Assembly (NCBI GenBank): GCA_964636675.1
Contig: CAZWUO010000154.1
Coordinates: 1 to 9,373, forward strand
Length of the DNA: 9,373 nucleotides
From: JALUUH01 sp964636675
GTDB taxonomy: Bacteria > Pseudomonadota > Gammaproteobacteria > S012-40
Reading direction: 5' to 3'
How positions within the stretch are numbered: position 1 is the first letter of the stretch; every line of letters begins with the position of its first letter. The notes under the pieces were generated by a model. The model did not search any database, was not told the origin of the DNA, and saw only the letters and a program-made list of their open reading frames with translations. The position numbers and the translations under genes are program-made. Below, piece after piece: positions 1 to 5,595 of the stretch.

Positions 1-193
1 ACTGCGTCCGGGGAACGGATGCAAAATGCTGTTTCTTTCCACGTATAGATAAAGCATGATACCGGTATGCGGAGAGTAGATACGGGGAGAAATACTCGTG
101 ATTATCCTTCTCGAAATCCAGCTCCTCAAACTCAGACAGATGCTCAGGGAGGATCATGGGAAATCTGATATGAGGCAAAATGAAACCCCCCAT
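1..193 (-). pseudogene. Out-of-frame continuation of the TraF-like gene, or a separate partial ORF (runs off the left edge)
   Basis: After the stop of the upstream gene (TGA at 146-144), the frame one base over stays open to the window edge. It reads PEHLSEFEELDFEKDN and onwards for about 50 codons. Dropping one C from the CCTCCC run at about 147-152 would join the two frames as ...YQISHDPPEHLSEFEELD..., and an acidic stretch near this point fits what I recall of TraF_2-type proteins. The alternative is a separate overlapping gene: this frame has an ATG at 193-191 with a GAAGGA Shine-Dalgarno-like sequence about 7 bases before it. The third minus-strand frame is also open here, so openness alone proves little. 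I recognise no domain in this piece. It could be a true frameshift mutation, a sequencing error or a real second ORF. Confidence 0.35.
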
Positions 194-842
194 AAATGAT
201 TCCTTCAGGTAGCTCATACATCTCTTTGCTATAGGAGACTGAGCCTTGAGCCATACCCCCCACTTTCAAATACGCGGCAGAATTTGTCTGAATGAGCTCA
301 CCGGAGCTTGCCAGAAAATCCAGTTCTAGAGGCGCATCTAAAAACCCAATTTTTGCCTGTACATCGAAGGCTACATCAAAAACCAGAGAACCGAGATCTG
401 GCCCCGTGGTGACCAGTGGCCCAATGGGTTGCACACCTACCGCAACATCCATGTAAAATGAATCACCTAATTCTGCCAGCAAGGCATCCGCGTCATTTTT
501 TAAGGTTTCCACAATTGACAAATCCGGCACTGAGCTACCACTGGAAAATGAACTTTGCACAGCATTTAAACGCTCTTGAATCCCATCAATATCGTTGTAA
601 ATCTTTTCTATTGGCCCAAACTCAAGCCCTATGCTCGCATTAACGATGCTCATTCCAAAACCACGCTTATCAGAATACAAGAGGGTTGCACCCGTTGCAG
701 GGTTTCCTGAATATGCCGCCAGATTATAAGGGTTACTCACGTTTCCATAGGTTAACGCCGTACCCGCAGGTAATGCTGGCGTTTGTGCAAGAACCCCTGT
801 TGCAGCCCCACATATTGCCAACGCCGCAAACAATCGTTTCAT
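144..842 (-). CDS. Secreted TraF_2-like putative outer-membrane protein, probably truncated
   Basis: This is a 232-residue product. The start is the ATG at 842-840, because AGAGGA lies about 7 bases upstream and a signal peptide begins at once: MKRL, a hydrophobic stretch at about 4-18, and a VLA|Q cleavage site after residue 19. A longer reading frame from 917 lacks these signals. The mature part has an NPA motif at about 47-49, a coiled-coil-prone segment at 78-125 (IYNDIDGIQERLNAVQ, then LKNDADALLAELG), then alternating beta-like strands with FLDAPL at 167-172 and YLKVGG at 191-196. This layout resembles, from memory, the 'conjugal transfer protein TraF' (TraF_2) proteins of gammaproteobacterial chromosomes, which are predicted outer-membrane or periplasmic proteins of unknown function and are not the F-plasmid thioredoxin-like TraF. 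Relatives are, as I recall, close to 400 residues, so the C-terminal half seems lost or frameshifted. It is transcribed away from the zinc-ribbon gene. Confidence 0.6.
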   Translation of the reverse strand: MKRLFAALAICGAATGVLAQTPALPAGTALTYGNVSNPYNLAAYSGNPATGATLLYSDKRGFGMSIVNASIGLEFGPIEKIYNDIDGIQERLNAVQSSFSSGSSVPDLSIVETLKNDADALLAELGDSFYMDVAVGVQPIGPLVTTGPDLGSLVFDVAFDVQAKIGFLDAPLELDFLASSGELIQTNSAAYLKVGGMAQGSVSYSKEMYELPEGIIYGGFHFASYQISHDPP

Positions 843-926
843 AATTGATCCTCTATTAAATGTTGCATACTCATTTTCCTTGAAATTAATATCTTTTCTG
901 GTTCCCAAAACAGGCATGTTGTGCTA

Positions 927-954
927 TTTGTATCAGCTTTCGACCATGTTCCAA
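927..954 (-). promoter_or_regulatory. Possible sigma-70 promoter for the TraF-like gene
   Basis: On the minus strand, TTGGAA (954-949) and TACAAA (932-927) are separated by 16 bases. Each matches four of six consensus positions. It would give a 5' untranslated leader of roughly 75-80 bases before the ATG at 842. It is the best candidate I could see by eye in the divergent intergenic region, but the match is modest and could be chance. Confidence 0.25.
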
Positions 955-970
955 TTGGACTTGATAGCTC

Positions 971-995
971 CTTGCATGTATTTGCAAGATTTTTT
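971..995 (+). terminator. Small hairpin followed by six T (weak terminator or attenuator candidate)
   Basis: CTTGCA (971-976) and TGCAAG (983-988) form a six-pair stem with a six-base loop, followed by A and then six T (990-995). This is the form of a short intrinsic terminator reading rightward. It lies about 85 bases before the zinc-ribbon gene and downstream of no plus-strand gene in the window. If functional, it would act on a leader transcript or on antisense transcription from the TraF-like gene. The stem is short, so chance is quite possible. Confidence 0.3.
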
Positions 996-1079
996 AGTTA
1001 GACGGAAAAATAAGACATCATAATTAATACGCGCAACATCAGCGCTTTGTACTTTGCAACTGCAAAAAGAGAACCGACT

Positions 1080-1391
1080 ATGCACAAAACGCCATGCCCG
1101 CACTGCGACAACGACGCAATAAGCATTTCAGATCGACTAAAAGCCCTACACTGGCTGACCATTCACTGTGCAAATTGCGGTAAACGCTCTTGTATGAATC
1201 CTATTTTATTATCTATTTTCTGGTTTGTGGTTGTCTGGGATGTTTTCTTTTTTGGATTCATGGCCTGGTTTGAAAACAGCCTCATTTATTTTACGATAAT
1301 GATAGTTGGCTGGATTATTATTGATGTTTTTGGCTATTACATCCCACTTTCACGAATGAAACCGTTGCCAATCCCCGACAATAATGGCTAA
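1080..1391 (+). CDS. Small zinc-ribbon, two-helix membrane protein of unknown function
   Basis: This is a 103-residue product starting at the ATG at 1080, with a weak AGAGAA about 6 bases upstream. A TTG 33 bases earlier is in frame but has no ribosome-binding site. The N terminus carries two CxxC knuckles, CPHC at 6-9 and CANC at 30-33, with a further Cys at 38, the pattern of a zinc ribbon that would sit in the cytoplasm. Two hydrophobic helices follow at about 40-62 and 67-89, then a short polar tail. No catalytic motif is visible. The last 8 bases overlap the start of the sugar kinase gene, which lacks its own clear Shine-Dalgarno, so the two are probably translationally coupled. I do not recognise a named family; a role with the kinase is inference from the overlap only. 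Confidence 0.75.
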   Translation: MHKTPCPHCDNDAISISDRLKALHWLTIHCANCGKRSCMNPILLSIFWFVVVWDVFFFGFMAWFENSLIYFTIMIVGWIIIDVFGYYIPLSRMKPLPIPDNNG

Positions 1392-2250
1392 AATTCTTGC
1401 CGTTGGAATTGCAACGGTGGACATCTTGAACAAAGTCCTGGCTTACCCTCAAGAAGACGAAGAAATTCGCGTCATTTCCCAACAACTTTCTCGTGGCGGT
1501 AATGCAACCAATACGTTAGCGGTACTTTCGCAGTTCGATCACGATTGTTACTGGGCAGGAAATATCGTTACAGACCATGATTCAAGAATCATTTTTGATG
1601 ACTTGCGTCAGTTTAATATTAACACTACTTTAACTACTGTTTTACCTAGAGGAAAAGTCCCGACTTCATACATCACCCTTTGCCAAAAAACGGGCTCTAG
1701 AACCATTCAGCATTATAGAGATCTTGCCGAATACTCGTTTGAATGCTTTGCATCATTATCACTCGAACAATTTCAATGGATACATTTTGAAGGTAGGGCG
1801 ATCAATGAAATTAGCGCAATGATGCGCCATACCCAAAAAAACTATCCAAATATTAAAATATCTCTAGAAATCGAAAAGCCCAGAACATCGATTGAATCCT
1901 TATTTTCAATTCCAAACCTATTAGTCTTTTCCCAAAACTATATTGTGCAAAAATACTCTGCTGGAACCCCCCTAGAATTCCTCGATGTAATTCATCAAAA
2001 AACCACTGCTGATGTGGTCTGTGCATGGGGTGCGACAGGTGCATATGCAAAACAAAGTCACGGTAATACCATTTATTGTGCCGCACCCAGGATTACTCCC
2101 ATCGATACCAACGGTGCGGGTGACACATTGAACGCGGCTTTAATTCACGGCTACATAAACCAGTGGAACTTAGAGAAAAACCTGCAGAATGCCGTAGATC
2201 TTGCCACTAAGAAATGCGCTCAACAGGGATTTTCAGGGTTGGCTCTGTGA
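1384..2250 (+). CDS. PfkB/ribokinase-family sugar kinase, ketohexokinase-like
   Basis: This 288-residue protein is expected to phosphorylate a sugar hydroxyl with ATP in the cytoplasm. Its motifs track animal ketohexokinase (fructose to fructose-1-phosphate) in order. D13 lies in the first strand, and EDEEIRVISQQLSRGGNATN at 24-43 contains the substrate-side residues N40 and N43. GSRTI at 104-108 follows, with R106 in the place of the KHK active-site Arg. Next come WIHFEGR at 132-138, SLEIEKPR at 160-167 and CAWGATGA at 213-220. DTNGAGDT at 241-248 has catalytic base D247 and the anion hole, and the C-terminal KKCAQQGFSG at 276-285 mirrors the KHK end. Length is close to human KHK (298). This resemblance is from memory of the human sequence. 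The true substrate could be another ketose or sugar. No sugar transporter or aldolase lies nearby. The start overlaps the zinc-ribbon gene by 8 bases. Confidence 0.88.
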   Translation: MAKILAVGIATVDILNKVLAYPQEDEEIRVISQQLSRGGNATNTLAVLSQFDHDCYWAGNIVTDHDSRIIFDDLRQFNINTTLTTVLPRGKVPTSYITLCQKTGSRTIQHYRDLAEYSFECFASLSLEQFQWIHFEGRAINEISAMMRHTQKNYPNIKISLEIEKPRTSIESLFSIPNLLVFSQNYIVQKYSAGTPLEFLDVIHQKTTADVVCAWGATGAYAKQSHGNTIYCAAPRITPIDTNGAGDTLNAALIHGYINQWNLEKNLQNAVDLATKKCAQQGFSGLAL

Positions 2251-2308
2251 ACCTAGATTCCGCAGTTGAATGCCTTAGACACTCGCGTCCAACTGCAGAT
2301 TCTAGGTT
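2250..2308. repeat. Long imperfect inverted repeat between two convergent genes
   Basis: The 19-base arms AACCTAGATTCCGCAGTTG (2250-2268) and CAACTGCAGATTCTAGGTT (2290-2308) pair at 17 of 19 positions around a 21-base loop. The left arm begins at the last base of the kinase stop codon, and the right arm ends inside the stop codon of the LON-domain gene, so the palindrome fills the whole gap. The C/A mismatch on the plus strand becomes a G-U pair in minus-strand RNA, so the hairpin is slightly more stable there. No T-run follows on either side, so it is not a classic intrinsic terminator. It may protect mRNA 3' ends, act as a bidirectional Rho-linked or antisense barrier, or be one copy of a dispersed palindromic element. 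No second copy is visible in this window. Confidence 0.8.
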
Positions 2309-2897
2309 AAACCTGATGATCCAAATGGTCTAATACCCCGGTCAAGTGCTCTAATCGCTCAATAGGGTCATCTAATTGTAAAAAATATTGTTTTTGTGCG
2401 AGCTTCAGCGGCAATAACTCTGCGAGGCGGTAGCCTACCCATGTCGCATTGGTATATTTCTTTGGTAAGTCGGTATACCGGTAAGCCGTTTGACTCATGC
2501 AATCTTTCAATAAATCCACTAAGTGCAAGCAAGTTTCAGGAATAAGTGAATCTTGCTTTTCACAGAGTATGCTAATTTTTGCCATATGGAGATGCTTGTT
2601 GTTTTTTTCTTCGAAATCTATTTTAAAACGCTGCAAACCAACCACCGTAATTCCCAGCATCCCATCATTGCGCATATGCCAGTCATCAATTTTAGCAAGA
2701 GTACCTATTTCAAAGGTTGAAGACGATAACCCTATCTCATTGCTCTCACGAATAAGACACACTCCAAATGGCATATTATTTTTCATACAATAACTCACCA
2801 TATCCGTATATCGTGGCTCAAAGATTTTTAGAGGCAACGGGCCTTCAGGAAATAACACGGAATGCAGCGGTAACAACGGTATGCGTTGTTCATTCAT
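2307..2897 (-). CDS. Stand-alone LON substrate-binding (N-terminal) domain protein
   Basis: This 196-residue protein consists of the LON N-terminal substrate-recognition domain without the AAA+ and Ser-Lys protease parts. The family signature is at the N terminus: IPLLPLHSVLFPEGPLPLKI at 6-25, then FEPRY at 26-30. A beta-rich core follows, with FGVCLIR at 44-50, EIGTLAKIDDW at 63-73 and GITVVGLQRFKI at 82-93. The C-terminal helical region runs at about 120-190. The molecular role of such single-domain proteins is not settled; substrate or adaptor binding is inferred from Lon. The start is the ATG at 2897, with GGGGAG about 9 bases upstream inside the end of ubiX, which it overlaps by 8 bases. 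It is therefore the last gene of the mpl-ubiX operon. Confidence 0.9.
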   Translation of the reverse strand: MNEQRIPLLPLHSVLFPEGPLPLKIFEPRYTDMVSYCMKNNMPFGVCLIRESNEIGLSSSTFEIGTLAKIDDWHMRNDGMLGITVVGLQRFKIDFEEKNNKHLHMAKISILCEKQDSLIPETCLHLVDLLKDCMSQTAYRYTDLPKKYTNATWVGYRLAELLPLKLAQKQYFLQLDDPIERLEHLTGVLDHLDHQV

Positions 2898-3516
2898 CAG
2901 AACTCGCTCCCCAACGGGGCGCGAGGTTTTGCTCTATACCTAGATGATCTAATATTCGGGCGACAACAAAATCAACCAAGTCGTCTACCGATTGTGGCTG
3001 ATGATAAAAAGCAGGGCATGCAGGCATAATTGTTACGCCCAATTTCGAAAGTTTAGTCATGTTTTCCAAGTGAATGGCTGACAATGGCATTTCCCTAGGC
3101 ACTAGAATAAGTTGCCTATTTTCTTTCAGCATTACGTCAGCAGATCGTTCTATTAGGTTTCTACTCGCTCCGACCGAAATTGCAGAAAGTGTGCCGGTGG
3201 AACAAGGACAAACCACCATGGCATTCGGGGCATTTGAACCGCTGGCAACAGGAGCCATCCACTGCTCTTTGTTGAAAACCCGGAGCTGGTCTTTTTCAGC
3301 TAAATATTTTTTGGAAAAAAACGCTGCAATTTCTTGAGCTCGATTGGGTAAGCTAATGTCTGTTTCTGTCGCAATAACGATGCGTGCAGGCGAGGAAATC
3401 ATAAGATAAACCGACACTTTCGCGGTGAGCAAACACTCTAGTAATCTCAGTCCATATCGGGCACCACTTGCACCTGTGATCGCCAAACTAATCGTCGTCG
3501 ATCCCGCTGACTTCAT
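2890..3516 (-). CDS. ubiX: Flavin prenyltransferase UbiX
   Basis: UbiX joins a dimethylallyl group to reduced FMN, producing the prenylated flavin used by UbiD decarboxylases; in proteobacteria this serves ubiquinone synthesis. The 208-residue sequence has the flavoprotein signature ITGASGARYG at 13-22 and the CPCSTGTLSAI stretch at 103-113. The family block LIERSADVMLKE follows at 121-132, then VPREMPLS at 139-146 with R141 and E142, HLENM at 149-153, and PAFYHQPQSV at 168-177 with the active-site Tyr at 171. Length fits the Pseudomonas-type protein. Its ATG overlaps the mpl stop codon as ATGA, and there is no good Shine-Dalgarno, which suggests translational coupling. No ubiD gene is in the window. 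Confidence 0.95.
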   Translation of the reverse strand: MKSAGSTTISLAITGASGARYGLRLLECLLTAKVSVYLMISSPARIVIATETDISLPNRAQEIAAFFSKKYLAEKDQLRVFNKEQWMAPVASGSNAPNAMVVCPCSTGTLSAISVGASRNLIERSADVMLKENRQLILVPREMPLSAIHLENMTKLSKLGVTIMPACPAFYHQPQSVDDLVDFVVARILDHLGIEQNLAPRWGASSDE

Positions 3517-4877
3517 AAACGATTGTTTCGCAACTCGTCAAGCAGTCTCTGATGAATGTTTTCAAAGCCACCATTACTCATAATCAGTACATAATCACCA
3601 GGTAACACTTCATTTTTTAGCTGCTTTATAATCTGCGCAACAGATTCAAAAACCTTAGCATTGTTTAGTTGCCGCATAACAGATGCTGCATCCCACGGTA
3701 AATTTTGAGGTTTAAACATGATGACACGGTCAGCATCGGTTAAGGCGGCTGCCAGCTCGTTCTTATGGATACCTAATTTCATCGTATTTGAGCGCGGCTC
3801 AAGAATAACAAAGATTTTCGCGCTTCCTACTTTTTGTCGCAGACCTTGCAAAGTCGATTTAATGGCCGTGGGATGATGCGCAAAATCATCGTAAATACTG
3901 ATACCGTTAACCTTGCCTTTTAACTCCATTCTGCGTTTCACATTTTTAAATTCATTTAGCGCAGCGAGAGCTTGATCCGGCAAAACTCCAACATGTTTTG
4001 CAGCAGCAATGGCAGCCATTGCATTAGAAACATTATGCATGCCCATTAAACCCCAATTGACGGAACCAATCATATTTCCGTTAAAGCTAATATTAAACTC
4101 GCTGCCATCTGCGTTTAATAAATCAGCTCGCCAATCACTTTCATGCTGGATAGATATCTTTTGTAACGGTGTCCAAACACCCATGGCAAGAACGTCATCA
4201 ATATTTTTTTCTTCCTGCGGATAAATAATCAAACCGTTAGCTGGAATTGTTCGAATAAGATGGTGAAATTGTTTTTTTATGGCACTCAAATCCTCAAAAA
4301 TATCTGCGTGATCAAATTCCAAATTGTTAATAATCAAAGTATTTGGCTTGTAATGAACAAATTTTGAGCGTTTATCAAAAAAAGCCGTATCATATTCATC
4401 GGCTTCGATCACAAAGAATGACGAATCCCCCATTCTTGCGGAGACCCCAAAATTTTCCGGAATGCCACCAACAAGAAAGCCTGGACTAAAACCAGAAAAT
4501 TCTAAAATCCAACTGAGCATGCTCGTCGTCGTCGTCTTGCCGTGGGTACCTGACACACCTAATACCCACTTATCGTATAATATATATTTGGCAATAAATT
4601 CCGGCCCAGACATATACGGCATTTTTGAGTTGAGAACATGCTCGATGCATTCTTTGCCTCTACCAAGCGCATTCCCAATAACTACAAGATCTGGTTTTGG
4701 GATAAATTGATCCACAGAATAACCATCAAATAATTCGATGCCAAGGCTTTCAAGCTGGGTACTCATGGGAGGGTAAACCGATTCATCTGATCCGGTAACC
4801 GTATAACCAAGCTGGCGTGCAATTATTGCAACACCACCCATGAAGGTACCGCATATCCCTAAAATATGAACGTGCAT
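3513..4877 (-). CDS. mpl: UDP-N-acetylmuramate:L-alanyl-gamma-D-glutamyl-meso-diaminopimelate ligase
   Basis: Mpl is a cytoplasmic murein-recycling enzyme that attaches the reclaimed tripeptide L-Ala-gamma-D-Glu-meso-DAP to UDP-MurNAc, using ATP. The 454-residue sequence has the three Mur-ligase domains. The N-terminal nucleotide-sugar domain starts HILGICGTFMGGVA at 4-17. The central ATPase has the P-loop SGTHGKTTTT at 109-118, EADEYDTAFFDKR at 158-170 and NNLEFDHADIF at 184-194. The C-terminal domain has YDDFAHHPTA at 329-338, EPRSNTMKLG at 360-369 and MSNGGF at 433-438. The CGTFMGG start and the EADEYD/FFDKR block fit Mpl rather than MurC. The ATG at 4877 lacks a strong Shine-Dalgarno. It heads the tight mpl-ubiX-LON-domain cluster and begins 52 bases after the membrane protein gene. 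Confidence 0.96.
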   Translation of the reverse strand: MHVHILGICGTFMGGVAIIARQLGYTVTGSDESVYPPMSTQLESLGIELFDGYSVDQFIPKPDLVVIGNALGRGKECIEHVLNSKMPYMSGPEFIAKYILYDKWVLGVSGTHGKTTTTSMLSWILEFSGFSPGFLVGGIPENFGVSARMGDSSFFVIEADEYDTAFFDKRSKFVHYKPNTLIINNLEFDHADIFEDLSAIKKQFHHLIRTIPANGLIIYPQEEKNIDDVLAMGVWTPLQKISIQHESDWRADLLNADGSEFNISFNGNMIGSVNWGLMGMHNVSNAMAAIAAAKHVGVLPDQALAALNEFKNVKRRMELKGKVNGISIYDDFAHHPTAIKSTLQGLRQKVGSAKIFVILEPRSNTMKLGIHKNELAAALTDADRVIMFKPQNLPWDAASVMRQLNNAKVFESVAQIIKQLKNEVLPGDYVLIMSNGGFENIHQRLLDELRNNRL

Positions 4878-4888
4878 TAGGAATTTAA

Positions 4889-4902
4889 CTCAATCAATTG
4901 AG
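4889..4902. promoter_or_regulatory. Short palindrome just upstream of mpl
   Basis: CTCAAT and ATTGAG form a perfect six-base inverted repeat around a two-base centre, 12 bases before the mpl start codon. It could be an operator or simply chance in AT-rich sequence. It sits where the Shine-Dalgarno of mpl would be expected to begin, and no good one is visible. I saw no convincing promoter in this 52-base gap, so mpl may be read from upstream. Confidence 0.2.
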
Positions 4903-4929
4903 AACACCTCTTCGACAACAACCGGTGCA

Positions 4930-5454
4930 TTAGCTCGCAAAAATTGCGATAGTTTTAAGCAATCTTAATGTAATGGTAAAGCTGAGATACATAAAAAGAA
5001 GAGACACGCCTAAACCAGCAATTAATGAAATCTCCAGGGAATAGCGTAAAATATGGCCTAGAATAGCGGTTTCCCAAACAACGAGAGCCAACCAAAAAAC
5101 CATGAATACATTTTCGCTACCCAGACCTGCTTGACTAACCCAAATGAGTAAAGGCATCGCAATAACCGCAATAACCGCTGCGGTACCCGCACTTGCTGTA
5201 ATGGTTTGCGGGATTCTCTCCGGCATCTTTTTTATCCAAAGCGCCATTTGAATAACGAATAACAATAAACCCGTTTGTAAAGCAGCGACCAACATGGATG
5301 CAGAAAAGGTTTGCGAAAACATCGTAACGATTGCACCCGTTACAAAGTATAATAAAACAGCAATATATTGCGAGATTCTTGAACTCGGCGCATCTTGAGG
5401 AAGCGCCTTTAAACGACATAGCCCCCAATAATAATTAAGCCAATTATTAGCCAT
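4930..5454 (-). CDS. Uncharacterised five-helix inner-membrane protein
   Basis: This 174-residue protein has five predicted transmembrane helices at about 29-47, 53-73, 86-106, 116-136 and 141-163. A polar N-terminal segment precedes them (MANNWLNYYWGLCRLKALPQ). A conserved-looking loop, KKMPERIPQTITASAGT, lies at about 75-91. No catalytic residues, cysteine motif or transporter signature is apparent. The ERIPQT-x-TA-x-x-GT loop faintly recalls Yip1-type membrane proteins, but this is weak. The start is the ATG at 5454, with GGAG 9 bases upstream. It lies between glmS (141 bases upstream in the transcription direction) and mpl (52 bases downstream). A link to envelope precursor metabolism is inferred from position alone. 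Confidence 0.8.
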   Translation of the reverse strand: MANNWLNYYWGLCRLKALPQDAPSSRISQYIAVLLYFVTGAIVTMFSQTFSASMLVAALQTGLLLFVIQMALWIKKMPERIPQTITASAGTAAVIAVIAMPLLIWVSQAGLGSENVFMVFWLALVVWETAILGHILRYSLEISLIAGLGVSLLFMYLSFTITLRLLKTIAIFAS

Positions 5455-5526
5455 AGTTCAAAACTCCATGTAGTGCCACTAATTATGAGACCTTTGCATG
5501 AGCCTATTTTCCGCTCCAGCTGTGTT

Positions 5527-5553
5527 GTAAATGATTTAAAAACACTCATTTAC
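5527..5553. repeat. AT-rich inverted repeat in the glmS-membrane protein gap
   Basis: GTAAATGA (5527-5534) and TCATTTAC (5546-5553) form a perfect eight-base inverted repeat around an 11-base loop. Two smaller palindromes lie close by, nearer to the end of glmS: CATGATCATG (about 5558-5567), and GATGAA/TTCATC with a four-base A loop on the plus strand (5567-5582). None is GC-rich with a following T-run on the minus strand, so I cannot call a standard terminator for glmS. Together they may form a weak 3'-end structure of the glmUS message or a control site for the membrane protein gene. The rest of this 141-base gap holds nothing I can recognise. Confidence 0.35.
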
Positions 5554-5595
5554 TAAGCATGATCATGATGAAAAAATTCATCTTTCTTCAAAGTA

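Noticed and set aside
144..842. Evidence for a conjugative element because of the TraF name
   Set aside because: The TraF_2 family is mostly chromosomal, no other transfer gene is present, and the neighbours are housekeeping genes.
843..917. N-terminal extension of the TraF-like protein from the ATG at 917
   Set aside because: It would bury the signal peptide 25 residues inside the protein, and the ATG at 842 has a good AGAGGA site.
1853..2086. Minus-strand open frame inside the kinase gene
   Set aside because: It is a shadow of the kinase coding sequence and has no family features.
2250..2315. Integron attC site suggested by the imperfect palindrome ending in GTTAAAC
   Set aside because: The right end fits GTTRRRY, but the left end does not have the complementary RYYYAAC, and there is no integrase or cassette array.
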